This document shows positions 15,499 through 23,809 of a stretch of DNA of 64,000 nt, piece after piece (positions within the stretch are counted from its first letter, which is position 1; each line of letters starts with the position of its first letter). The translations under genes and the position numbers were made by a program. The stretch spans positions 3,286,001-3,350,000 of the forward strand of contig OZ253575.1 in assembly GCA_965262975.1 (NCBI GenBank), in the 5' to 3' direction. The notes below the pieces were generated by a model. It had not been told where the DNA came from and ran no database searches. It saw nothing but the letters and a program-made list of their open reading frames with translations. The DNA is from UBA2991 sp965262975. GTDB lineage: Bacteria; Chloroflexota; Dehalococcoidia; Tepidiformales; Tepidiformaceae.

Positions 15499-17282
15499 AT
15501 GCGCGCCCTAATCACAGTAATCCCGATCATCGCTCTTATCCTGTCAATTGCTGCCTGCCAGGGAGCCGCCGGGCCCGCTGGGGGGCAGGGGCCTCCCGGG
15601 CCGCAGGGCTCCTCAGGCGCACCCGGACCAGCCGGACCTCCAGGGCCCGCGGGCGCACCCACCCTCGTGGATGAGGCCACCGTCGCGTCTCTCATTGAGC
15701 AGATACAGGAGCAGTCGGACACGGGTTATGCCACGGCGACCGTACCTCCCAAGTCGACGCCCGCCGACTACACCAAGTTCCTGGTAAGAGACGCCATCAG
15801 CAGATACGAATCGGAAGGACTAGATGCCACCGTCGCCTACTACAACACCAGGGAGAGCGTTGACGGCCAGTGGTACGTCTTCATGAGCGATGAGAACCAG
15901 ACCATCGTCGCTCATGCCCCCAACCCCGACCTGGTGGGCAAGCACATCTCCCAGGCTTTGGGACCCAACTCCTACCCCACCGGGTCCGCCGTCGCCGCCT
16001 CCGCCGACCAGGACGGCGCCTGGTTCGACTACACCTATGCCAATCCCGCCTCTGGCGTTGTGGAGACCAAGCACTCCTGGATGGTGATCCACGACGGCAT
16101 ACCTTCGGCTCCGGCTGGTACGAACGCGGCCCCGGCAAGTCCGACGCCCCCGCCTACACCAGGGCCTTCGTGCAGCAGGCCATGAACCTTTACGTCGCCC
16201 TCGGCCTGGAGGAGACCGTCGCCTACTACAACACCAGGGAGAGCGTTGACGGCCAGTGGTACGTCTTCATCATCGATGAGAACCAGACCATCGTCGCTCA
16301 TGCCGCCGACCCCGACCTGGTGGGCAAGCACATCTCCCAGGCTTTGGGACCCAACTCCTACCCCACCGGGTCCGCCGTCGCCGCCTCCGCCGACCAGGAC
16401 GGCGCCTGGTTCGACTACACCTATGCCAATCCCGCCTCTGGCGTTGTGGAGACCAAGCACTCCTGGATGGTGATCCACGACGGCATTACCTTCGGCTCCG
16501 GCTGGTACGAACGCGGCCCCGGCAAGTCCGACGCCCCCGCCTACACCAAGGCCTTCGTGCAGCAGGCCATGAACCTCTACGTCGCCCTCGGCCTGGAGGA
16601 AACCGTCGCCTACTACAACACCAGGGAGAGCGTTGACGGCCAGTGGTACGTCTTCATGAGCGATGAGAACCAGACCATCGTCGCTCATGCCCCCAACCCC
16701 GACCTGGTGGGTAAGCACATCTCCCAGGCTTTGGGACCCAACTCCTACCCCACCGGGTCCGCCGTCGCCGCCTCCGCCGACCAGGACGGCGCCTGGTTCG
16801 ACTACACCTATGCCAATCCCGCCTCTGGCGTTGTGGAGACCAAGCACTCCTGGATGGTGATCCACGACGGCATTACCTTCGGCTCCGGCTGGTACGAACG
16901 CGGCCCCGGCAAGTCCGACGCCCCCGCCTACACCAGGGCCTTCGTGCAGCAGGCCACGAACCTCTACGTCGCCCTCGGCCTGGAGGAGACCGTCGCCTAC
17001 TACAACACCAGGGAGAGTGTTGACGGCCAGTGGTACGTCTTCATCATCGACCCAGACGGCTACACGATAGCCCACCATAACCCGCAGTTTCGAGGGCGTG
17101 ATCCCAGCCTCCGTGTGGACGCCACGGGGTATTTCTATGGCGACGACTTACAGAGCGCCACTGAGGCGGGTCATTGGGTGGACTATGTGTTGCTCAACCC
17201 GGAATCGGGCGAGAACCGTCAGAAGCACACTTGGATTGTGCGGCATGACGGACTGCTATTTGGATCGGGCTGGTATGAGTAG
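15499..17282 (+). pseudogene. Collagen-like lipoprotein with tandem Cache-type sensor domains, interrupted by a 1-nt deletion
   Basis: The 5' piece (15499-16100) begins at an ATG 8 nt after AGGAG, has a signal peptide with lipobox LSIAAC, then about 30 residues of Gly-x-y collagen-like repeat (GPPGPQGSSGAPGPAGPPG) and the first sensor domain. After GGCAT at 16100 one T is missing compared with the later copies (GGCATTACC), which throws the frame; the 3' piece continues in frame from 16101 to the TAG at 17280-17282. Re-inserting the base gives a single protein of about 595 residues with four Cache-like units, each with SVDGQWYVF...IVAHA, DLVGK, GAWFDYTYANP and HDGITFGSGWYE. Such domains bind small ligands outside the cell. 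The indel may be real or a sequencing error. Confidence 0.75.
15829..17282 (+). repeat. Tandem 387-bp repeat coding Cache-like units
   Basis: The marker ACCGTCGCCTACTACAACA occurs at 15829, 16215, 16602 and 16989. The spacings are 386, 387 and 387 bp, i.e. 129 codons per unit with one base missing in the first. Units 1-3 are almost identical at the DNA level; the fourth diverges after VDGQWYVFIID. The near identity implies recent amplification or gene conversion. Confidence 0.9.
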
Positions 17283-17348
17283 TAGCAACCCGCCTCGAAA
17301 CTAGGTAGCGTTCTACGATCCGGCCTTCATATTGAGACGGCCCACCGA

Positions 17349-17365
17349 AAAGTTCGCAATTCAGT
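17349..17365 (+). repeat. 17-bp dispersed motif, copy 2
   Basis: AAAGTTCGCAATTCAGT, one substitution from copy 1. It lies in the 295-bp gap (17283-17577) between the Cache lipoprotein and the HExxH membrane protein, where no gene is visible. Confidence 0.55.
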
Positions 17366-17523
17366 CCCTTCAGGCCCGCTCAACAGGATTCGAACTGCGT
17401 AGCGCGAGTCTGACTGGTGTCGGGCCGCTCCCCTCCTATCCCTCGGGCAGACCCTCAGAACGAAAGCGCTGCGTGGAAACGAGGGCGCCACCCGCTCCCC
17501 CCTACAGGCCAACCTCCAGTTCC

Positions 17524-17540
17524 AAAGTTCGCAGTACAGT
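17524..17540 (+). repeat. 17-bp dispersed motif, copy 3
   Basis: AAAGTTCGCAGTACAGT, one substitution from copy 1, 175 bp downstream of copy 2 and 38 bp before the end of the convergent HExxH gene. Confidence 0.55.
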
Positions 17541-17577
17541 CTTCTTTGCCCAGCCAACCCCCTCCCATCCCTGACCC

Positions 17578-18837
17578 CTACTCCACCACCACCGTCGCCG
17601 GATCCACCCCCAGACGCTCGAGCAGCGCGTCGAGATGCGCCACGCTCTGCACCTCCCGCATCAGCGACAGGAACTGGCCCAGGTCCCCTGTCTCCTCCCA
17701 CACGCGCTCGACCTTCGGGCCGATCGGGTCCGACGACTGTGGCAGGCTCGCGTACGACCCGTAGAAGGCGAAGTACGCCTGGTTGATCTTGCGGATGATG
17801 ATGCCGTGGCTGGCGAGGTGCTGCCGCCGCTCCTCCATCAACGCCTCCGCCACCGCCACGCGCCCCTCCTCCAGCAGCGCGTCGACGTCCAGCCGCAACT
17901 GGCGCATCTCGCCCTCGAAGTCGGGCAGGGAGTGCTCGCGGGATGGCGCCCGCCCGTCGAGCTCCGCCTCCAGCTCCACCGGGTGCAGCGCTCGCGCAAT
18001 CCGTGCGACCTCCTGCGCGGCGACGTGCGCCACCGTCTCGTTGAGCGTCGTGCCGTCGCCCTCGCCCCATGCCTCCCCCAGCGGGTAGAAGGCGAGGTAG
18101 TGGTGCACCCACTCGTGCGCCGCCAGCCGCAGCACCGAGCCGTAGGAACGGTCCTCCAGGATGATCGCCGGGTAGGCCGCCAACCCCCCGATCGCGACCA
18201 CCAGCGAGACCGTGTCCTCGTCGTCGGTTTGCGCCTCGATCTGTTCGATCTCGTCCAGGCCCAGGTCCGCTTGCAGCAGCGTGTCCCCCGCCCGCCGGAT
18301 CTCGTCGCGGGGCGAGCGGACAAGCAGTTGCGGCGGGCTCGTCAGCTCCATGTCGACCGGCGGCCAGAGCACCTTCACTCCGCCAAACACTGGCAGCGGG
18401 CGTTTCAGCCCCGCCTCTACCACCGCATCCGCCACGTACCCCTCGATGATGCGCTCCACGTCGTTCTCGTACAGGGCGCGCTCGTTCGTGAGCGTCTCCA
18501 GCAGAGTCTGGTCCGGCTCGGCCGCCTGCAGCTCGCTGCGAATCGTGCTGGTCAGGCGGAAGTAGGTCGCGAGGCGCTCTCCTTCTACGGCTTCGTCGAT
18601 CTCGGCCCCCGCCCCCAGCAGCGTGAAGATCGAGGAGGTGACGTTGCCGGCCTCCCAGCGCCAGAGCGAGTACTCGTAGCCTGCCAGCGCCCCCGCGCTC
18701 AGCAGGAGGCTCAGCGTGATCGTCAGCGCGAGCGTGAACGTTGCCGCGGCGGTCGTCGCCAGCAGTACCAACTGTGGCCGCCAGGGACGCAACTCCACGG
18801 GACCCCCGTCCAGGCCGGCGAGACGGGTCTGCGTCAT
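17578..18837 (-). CDS. Membrane-anchored protein with HExxH metalloprotease-like motif
   Basis: 419 residues. One strong transmembrane helix near the N-terminus (about 25-52, rich in Leu/Ala/Thr) is followed by a large, probably extracytoplasmic domain. Around residue 235 is AAHEWVHHYLAFYPLG, a zincin HExxH motif, and about 22 residues later LNETVAHVAAQEV contains a Glu that could be the third zinc ligand, as in gluzincins. I do not recognise the exact family. The rest is mostly helical with acidic stretches. It is transcribed towards the Cache lipoprotein. Proteolysis is an inference. Confidence 0.7.
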   Translation of the reverse strand: MTQTRLAGLDGGPVELRPWRPQLVLLATTAAATFTLALTITLSLLLSAGALAGYEYSLWRWEAGNVTSSIFTLLGAGAEIDEAVEGERLATYFRLTSTIRSELQAAEPDQTLLETLTNERALYENDVERIIEGYVADAVVEAGLKRPLPVFGGVKVLWPPVDMELTSPPQLLVRSPRDEIRRAGDTLLQADLGLDEIEQIEAQTDDEDTVSLVVAIGGLAAYPAIILEDRSYGSVLRLAAHEWVHHYLAFYPLGEAWGEGDGTTLNETVAHVAAQEVARIARALHPVELEAELDGRAPSREHSLPDFEGEMRQLRLDVDALLEEGRVAVAEALMEERRQHLASHGIIIRKINQAYFAFYGSYASLPQSSDPIGPKVERVWEETGDLGQFLSLMREVQSVAHLDALLERLGVDPATVVVE

Positions 18838-18909
18838 GCCTCCAGTCTAGGGTTTTTCCCGGCCCATTCGCCCCCTCCCGGTAAGCCCCCGCCCCCCTTG
18901 AGGATTACA

Positions 18910-19503
18910 ATGGCCGTGCTCATGGCAGCAGGATCGGCGGCAGCCCCGGGAGCGGCGTTCGACCGTCCCTCCGCGCGCCGCCTGCGCTACGCCTCCTTCG
19001 AGATGCGCGTCGCCGCCGTCGCCATCGACGCCCTCGTCCTCTTCTTCGTCGCGGGAGTCCTCATCATCGCCGGCTCGGTCAACCTCCTCCTCTCCTCGGA
19101 CTTCGATCGCGTGAACGCGTCCGGCGGTTCCGTCACCCTCTTCTGGGCGCTTGTCGCGGCCGTCCCTGCTGCCTGCTTGCTCTACTTCTTCCTCGGCCTT
19201 GCGTTCTGGGGGAAGACCGCCGGAGCCGCGATCATGCACATCGGCGTGGTGCGCTCCGATGGCGCTCCCCTCGGCATCCTGGGCGCTCTGGCCCGCGTCA
19301 TCGGCATGCTCGTCTACGTGCTCCTGCTGGGAATTGGCGCCGTCCTTGCCTACGTTCTCCGCGCAACGCCCGCCGTCGCCGGCCTCCTTGTCGGCCTCAG
19401 CCTGCTCGCGTGTGTGGCCGGCCTCCTCTGGGCCGTTCTCGACCCGTATCGCCGCGCCCTGCACGACCGCATCGCCGGAACCATTGTCGTACAGGGCGTG
19501 TAG
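18910..19503 (+). CDS. RDD-family membrane protein
   Basis: 197 residues from the ATG at 18910 preceded by GAGG. It has an N-terminal RRLRYASFEMRVAAVAIDALVLFFVAG helix (RDD proteins carry conserved Arg and Asp residues here), a second helix, then FWGKTAGAAIMHIGVVRSDG between helices, and a final pair of helices ending DPYRRALHDRIAGTIVV, the usual C-terminal RDD block. The role is poorly known; some members act in ion transport. The next gene starts 10 nt later, probably in one operon. Confidence 0.85.
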   Translation: MAVLMAAGSAAAPGAAFDRPSARRLRYASFEMRVAAVAIDALVLFFVAGVLIIAGSVNLLLSSDFDRVNASGGSVTLFWALVAAVPAACLLYFFLGLAFWGKTAGAAIMHIGVVRSDGAPLGILGALARVIGMLVYVLLLGIGAVLAYVLRATPAVAGLLVGLSLLACVAGLLWAVLDPYRRALHDRIAGTIVVQGV

Positions 19504-19512
19504 GGTGAACGC

Positions 19513-20598
19513 ATGCTGAGCCGGCGTTCCACCTTCCCCCGGCGGGGACCCGTGAGTGATCGCGTCTTCGGGCAGGCCTACGCCGAAGCTGAGCACGGCG
19601 GTTCGCATCTCGCCGCCGGGCTCTTCGCGATCGCCCTCTTCCTCTTCGTCGCTTCCCTCAGCATCTATGAGATCACCCGACCTGTTCACGCCCAGACACT
19701 CCTCGCCGCCGGCATCGCCTCCCTCACCGACATCGACGAGACACTCACGGAGAACATCCCCGCCCTGCGTGACGAAGCCCGCTCCTCGTCCGATCCCTCG
19801 CTCGAGGTGCCGGGTTATCCCCTCCCCGTGACGCTCAGCCGCGTCGAAGCCCTCACCGCCGACACCGCCACGATCCGCGCCCTTGTCCTCGACCGTTCGG
19901 CCAAGCTCGTCTACGCCACGGGCCTCGACGCTTTCGACGAAACGGGCGAACAATCCTCCGATCTCCTCTCCATCTCCACCGTCGTCCGCGAACTCGTTGG
20001 CTTCCTGACGGGGGATGTCCACGACCGCGCTCGCTGGTTGGCGGTCGCCAGCCTGGTCGTCGTGACGGTGCTGGGAGCCGCGACGCTCGCGCTCAACCGC
20101 GGCTTCTCCCGCTTCACCTCGTTCGGACTCGCGGTGCTGCTGGCCTCCGCTCCCGGCTACTTCCTCGCCCGCGGCGGCGGCTACCTGATCGACCGCTTCG
20201 GTTCCAGCGACGCCTTCGTGATCGACTTGCAGTCGACGGCACAGGCCATGCTCGACGTGCCTGAGCGCAACTTCCTCATCACAGGCTCGCTTGGGCTCAT
20301 CATCGCCGTCGCCGGGAGGCTCCTCGGGCTCATTGCCAACCGGTTCTTCTCCGACGAGTCGCTGGACCCCAACGCCTACGACGACGGCCCCACCATCCCC
20401 TTCATCGCCGTCCCCGGCCCCGCACACGAGCTGGCGCGCCGCGAGGGTGTCCGTCTCCCCACCCTGCCGCGCATGCCCGACTGGTCCGCCCTCAGGCGCC
20501 GCCTGAGCGCTGTCTCCCTCCCCGGCCGTCTCGCTTCCCGCCCTCCGCGCCCGCCGCGCGAGCCCGAGGTGGGCGGCGTGCGGGACGAGGACTCCTAG
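19513..20598 (+). CDS. Multi-pass membrane protein of unknown family
   Basis: 361 residues. Transmembrane helices are predicted by eye at about 35-55, 165-185, 190-208 and 255-272. Between helices 1 and 2 is an extracytoplasmic segment of about 110 residues; the C-terminal 80 residues are Pro/Arg-rich and cytoplasmic. AGGGTGA precedes the start. It follows the RDD gene by 10 nt. The stop shares CTAG with endonuclease III. No family recognised. Confidence 0.65.
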   Translation: MLSRRSTFPRRGPVSDRVFGQAYAEAEHGGSHLAAGLFAIALFLFVASLSIYEITRPVHAQTLLAAGIASLTDIDETLTENIPALRDEARSSSDPSLEVPGYPLPVTLSRVEALTADTATIRALVLDRSAKLVYATGLDAFDETGEQSSDLLSISTVVRELVGFLTGDVHDRARWLAVASLVVVTVLGAATLALNRGFSRFTSFGLAVLLASAPGYFLARGGGYLIDRFGSSDAFVIDLQSTAQAMLDVPERNFLITGSLGLIIAVAGRLLGLIANRFFSDESLDPNAYDDGPTIPFIAVPGPAHELARREGVRLPTLPRMPDWSALRRRLSAVSLPGRLASRPPRPPREPEVGGVRDEDS

Positions 20599-21263
20599 CC
20601 CGCCACACCCGCCCGCAGGACGCTGCTCGGACACGCATCCTCCAGCGGGCACGCTTCGCAGCGCGGTGAACGGGCGCTGCACGTTCGCCGCCCGTGCTTG
20701 ATGAGCAGCATGTGGAAGCGGTAGTAGCGCTCCGGCATCACGAGCGCTTCGAGCCGCTCGTGCGCCTGCTCCGCTGTCGTCTTTGGCGGGACGAGGGCGA
20801 GCCGCTTCGCCACCCGCTCCACGTGCGTATCGACCGGTAGCGCCGGACGCCCCAGCGCGAACAGCAGCACGCACGCGGCCGTCTTCGGACCCACGCCCGG
20901 CAGCCCCCGCAGCCACGTGCGCGCCTCCTCCAGCGGCTCCTCCTCCAGGAAGGCGAGGTTCCAGTCCGGCGCGCGCTCCCGCACCGTCTCCAGGATGCGC
21001 TTGATGCGCGGCGCCTTCTGCTGCGCCAGCCCGCCCGTCTGGATCGTCGCGATCAGCTCATCCACCGGCGCCTCCGCGACCGCATCCCAGCTCGGGTAGC
21101 GCCGCATGAGCTGCACGAAGGCGCGGCCGCTGTTCTTGTCCGACGTGTTCTGCGAGAGCACCGTCAGCACCAGCTCCGCCACGGCGTCGCCGTGGGGCCG
21201 CGATTCCGGCTCGCCGTAGAGCTCGGCCAGCGCCGCCATGATGCCGTCGGGATCGAGGGTCAC
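20595..21263 (-). CDS. nth: Endonuclease III (DNA glycosylase/AP lyase)
   Basis: 222 residues from a GTG at 21263, chosen to avoid overlap with the divergent selD; an ATG eight codons later is an alternative. It has the HhH-GPD fold: SQNTSDK, then LPGVGPKTAACVL with catalytic Lys127, and PVDTHVERV with Asp145. The 4Fe-4S ligands Cys195, Cys202, Cys205 and Cys211 have the family spacing C-x6-C-x2-C-x5-C. It removes oxidised pyrimidines and nicks at abasic sites. A second glycosylase of the superfamily, MutY, lies at 33 kb. Confidence 0.92.
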   Translation of the reverse strand: MTLDPDGIMAALAELYGEPESRPHGDAVAELVLTVLSQNTSDKNSGRAFVQLMRRYPSWDAVAEAPVDELIATIQTGGLAQQKAPRIKRILETVRERAPDWNLAFLEEEPLEEARTWLRGLPGVGPKTAACVLLFALGRPALPVDTHVERVAKRLALVPPKTTAEQAHERLEALVMPERYYRFHMLLIKHGRRTCSARSPRCEACPLEDACPSSVLRAGVAG

Positions 21264-21319
21264 GCCGCCATTCTGGCACGCCCCGATCGCGCTGCGCCTC
21301 CGTCCGCTACGATCCCCCC

Positions 21320-22369
21320 GTGACCGCACACGAGATCAGGCTCACCGATCTGACCGACTGCGGCGGCTGAGCGTCCAAAGCGGGGCCCGAGGCCCTGGCG
21401 CAGGTTCTGTCGCCGCTGACCGCCGCGTTCGATCCCGAACAGCATCCCAACCTCCTCGCGGGGCTGGGGACGCCGGACGATGCTGCTGTCTACCGCATCA
21501 ACGCCCGCACCGCCGTCATCGCCACCGTTGACTTCTTCGCCCCACTCGTCGACGACCCCTGGCAGTACGGCGCCATCGCCGCCGCCAACGCCATGTCCGA
21601 TGTCTACGCAATGGGCGGCGAGGTCGTGCTCGCTCTCAACATCGCCGCCTTCCCCGAGGACCTGCCCCCGGAGATCGCCGCCGGGATCATCCGTGGCGGC
21701 GCCGAGAAGGTGGCCGAGGCCGGCGGCGCCGTCGCCGGTGGCCACACCATCTGGGACGACGAGCCCAAGTTCGGCCTTAGCGTCCTCGGCCTAGTAAACC
21801 CCTCCCGCCTGCTGCGCAAGGCCGGCCTCCGCCCCGGCGACCGCCTCTACCTGACCAAGCCCCTCGGCACGGGTGTCATCCTCTCCTCGACCGGCAGCGG
21901 GCGCGGCGACCCCGCCTGGCTTGATGCCGCCATCGACTCGATGCTGCGACTCAACCGCCACGCCGCCCACCTCGCCGCTGCCCACCGTCTGCGCGCCGCC
22001 ACCGACGTCACCGGGTTCGGTCTCGGCGGTCACCTCTGGGAGATGGTCGAGCGCTCCGGCGTCGCCGCCACCATCGACGCGTCCGCCCTGCCCCTCCTCC
22101 CCGGCGCGCGCGAGTCCGCCGCCATGGACGCCCACACCGGCGGCGAAGGCCGTAATCGCGACTGGGTCGGCGACAACCTCACCGTCGCGCCCGGCGTCCC
22201 GCCCGAGCTCGCCGCCCTCGCCTTCGACCCGCAGACCTCCGGCGGCCTCCTCCTCGCCTGCTCCCCCCGCAAGGCGAAAGCCCTCGAAGCCGCCTTCGCC
22301 GCCGACAACGAACCCCTCCACCCCATCGGCCGCGTCCGTGCCGGAGCGCCCCACATCGAGCTCCGCTAG
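21320..22369 (+). CDS. selD: Selenide, water dikinase (selenophosphate synthetase) with in-frame UGA read as selenocysteine
   Basis: A GTG at 21320 opens a frame that is uninterrupted to the TAG at 22367-22369 except for TGA at 21368-21370, codon 17. The flanking residues are TDCGG-U17-ASK, which is the SelD active-site block (normally CGG-C/U-AxK with Lys20), so UGA sits precisely at the catalytic Cys/Sec position. Downstream are AIAAANAMSDVYAMGGE and GGAVAGGHTIWDDEPKFG, the ATP/Mg2+ blocks of the AIRS-like fold, and a C-terminal QTSGGLL motif. Total 349 residues. The enzyme makes selenophosphate from selenide and ATP for Sec and selenouridine synthesis. A frame starting only at 21593 would lack the active site. 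No selA, selB or selC is in the window. Divergent from nth. Confidence 0.9.
21381..21397 (+). promoter_or_regulatory. SECIS-like hairpin of selD
   Basis: C81 G82 GGCC pairs with GGCCC T96 G97 (7 pairs including one G-U) around the loop CGA at 21388-21390. The loop lies 18-20 nt after the UGA, within the spacing used by bacterial SECIS elements that recruit SelB. Loop contains a G, as is usual. The coding constraint also shapes this sequence, so the structure is supportive rather than conclusive. Confidence 0.55.
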
Positions 22370-22375
22370 CGCCCC
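22338..22375 (+). repeat. Left direct repeat: end of selD
   Basis: 38 bp covering the last 10 codons, the stop of selD and 6 nt beyond. 35 of 38 bases recur at 23810-23847 in the same orientation on the far side of the Fic unit. Confidence 0.8.
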
Positions 22376-22382
22376 CGCCGCT

Positions 22383-22397
22383 GGGCATCCGATGCCC
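22383..22397. terminator. Short hairpin between selD and Fic stops
   Basis: GGGCATC and GATGCCC are exact reverse complements around one C, giving at least a 5-bp stem with loop TCCGA, followed by TTCT. Lying between two convergent genes it may end transcription weakly. Confidence 0.35.
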
Positions 22398-22399
22398 TT

Positions 22400-23587
22400 C
22401 TAGGTCTCGCCTGCCTCGAGGTTGCCGATGAGGTCGAGCAGACCGGTCGGCTCCCACGCCCGGTAGCGGCGTGACTGACCGAGCGGCGTCAGCACGCCGG
22501 CGCGCTCAAGCTGCGCCACCCCAAGGTTGACAGCCGGTTGACTCCTGCCTGTCGCCTCCACGGCATCAGCCACGGTCAGGGCGGGATACGCGGGCAGAGT
22601 GTCGATGATTGCCCAGGCTGCGGCATCGGCGCGGGGTCTATCCGTTTCGCGTAGGCGGCGTCGCCAGAAGTCTTGGAGATCACCGATCAGTTCGTGGTAG
22701 TGGATCGCCAGATTCGCCGCCCTCGCGGTCGCCGATGCGAAGAACGTTACCCACTCGGTGACGCGGCCTTCCCGAAATTCCATGAGTCCCTGGATGTAGG
22801 CGTCGCGACGCTGAGAGAGCGCCACGCTCACAGGTGGGACGCATTGCGGGGCGAGACCGCGACGGCGGAGCAGCGCCTGTACCAGCGCCCGCCCCGTGCG
22901 CCCGTTGCCGTCGTCGAAGGGGTGGATGGTCTCGAACTGGGCATGCGCGATCGCGGCCTGGAACAGCGGTGGGAGCTCCTCTGACTCGCAGAACGCGCAG
23001 AGATTCTCCAGCAACCCGTGCACCATCTCCGGGGGAGGCGGCACATAGTCCGCTCCGCAGGGGTTGTAGTCGTTGCCGCCGATCCAGTTCTGGCCCTCAC
23101 GCAGTTTGCCCGCGGAGCGCCGGGTGATGTCGCGCTCCATCAAGACGGCGTGAATCTCGCAGAGGTCGGCGACGGAGAGATCCCGCGCATCAGCGGTACG
23201 CTGCACGGCCTCCTCCATGGCGTCGATGTTGGCGATGATTTCGGAGACCTGCTGGCCGACGCTGCGTCCCGCCCGACGCTGCGCCTCGGCCAGCGCTAGC
23301 GCGCGCGCGTCCGTCTGCATGCCCTCGACTTTCGACGAGGCGATGGACTCTGTTCGCAGCAGCAGCCGCGACAGCGACGACAGGGTTGCGGGCGTCAGGC
23401 CGTTGAGCGCGACCACCGCTCGTTCCACTTCCGACAAGGTGGCCGCGAGATCTGCGGGGAAGTCGAATTCGTCTTCCCGAAGGGGGTCGGGGATGAACGA
23501 CTCATAGCCGCACGCACGGCGATAGCGCGGAGGGGCGTACAGCGTCGGATCGTGCTTCGAGACTCGGCGGACAGTGTGGCCTCGCAT
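22400..23587 (-). CDS. Fic-family protein AMP-transferase with class II inhibitory motif and C-terminal winged helix
   Basis: 395 residues. The catalytic Fic motif HPFDDGNGRTGR is at 222-233 and is intact. Upstream, S84-x3-E88-G89 in SSKVEG fits the (S/T)xxxE(G/N) inhibitory helix of class II Fic proteins, which carry their own antidote. The N-terminal 80 residues match the Fic_N domain. The last about 80 residues (DTLPAYPALTVADAVEATGRSQPAVN) resemble a winged helix-turn-helix DNA-binding domain. The enzyme transfers AMP from ATP to hydroxyl side chains; with the helix blocking it would be silent until released. It is flanked by direct repeats of the selD end, and four palindromes lie 28 nt and more upstream of its start. 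Target unknown. Confidence 0.92.
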   Translation of the reverse strand: MRGHTVRRVSKHDPTLYAPPRYRRACGYESFIPDPLREDEFDFPADLAATLSEVERAVVALNGLTPATLSSLSRLLLRTESIASSKVEGMQTDARALALAEAQRRAGRSVGQQVSEIIANIDAMEEAVQRTADARDLSVADLCEIHAVLMERDITRRSAGKLREGQNWIGGNDYNPCGADYVPPPPEMVHGLLENLCAFCESEELPPLFQAAIAHAQFETIHPFDDGNGRTGRALVQALLRRRGLAPQCVPPVSVALSQRRDAYIQGLMEFREGRVTEWVTFFASATARAANLAIHYHELIGDLQDFWRRRLRETDRPRADAAAWAIIDTLPAYPALTVADAVEATGRSQPAVNLGVAQLERAGVLTPLGQSRRYRAWEPTGLLDLIGNLEAGET

Positions 23588-23614
23588 GATCCTGCGTCCC
23601 CTGCATCTCCTGAA

Positions 23615-23790
23615 AAGGTTACGGGCTAACCTTCTCTTTGATTCTGCTCTTGGGAAAGGTTACAGGCTAACCTTTTCTTCGAATCCGCTCTTGAGAAAGG
23701 TTACGGGCTAACCTTCTCTTTGACTCTGCTCTTGGGGAAGGTTACGGGCTAACCTTCTCTTTGACTCTGCTCTTGGGGAAAGTTACACCC
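23615..23790. promoter_or_regulatory. Array of four palindromic sites at 41-bp period upstream of Fic
   Basis: AAGGTTA-n5-TAACCTT occurs at 23615-23633, 23656-23674, 23697-23715 and 23738-23756. Each step is exactly 41 bp, and the intervening 22 bp (TCTTTGACTCTGCTCTTGGG and close variants) are also repeated. A fifth, decayed half copy (AAAGTTA) starts at 23779. The arms pair perfectly; the second site extends to 8 bp. The 41-bp step is about four helical turns, so bound proteins would sit on one DNA face. It probably serves as operator for the Fic gene through the Fic C-terminal winged helix, which is inference. Confidence 0.75.
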
Positions 23791-23809
23791 TTGCTGACCG
23801 GGGAGCGTA

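Noticed and set aside
17635..18909. N-terminal extension of the RDD protein
   Set aside because: The extension is the antisense of the HExxH gene. The ribosome binding site lies before the ATG at 18910.
21368..21370. UGA as nonsense mutation making selD a pseudogene
   Set aside because: The stop falls exactly at the catalytic position, the rest is well conserved and no other defects are seen.
21593..22369. selD starting at 21593 as the full gene
   Set aside because: It would lack the active site, which lies upstream across the UGA with full SelD similarity.
23615..23790. 41-bp repeat array as a CRISPR
   Set aside because: The segments between the palindromes are themselves repeated, so there are no variable spacers, and no cas genes are near.
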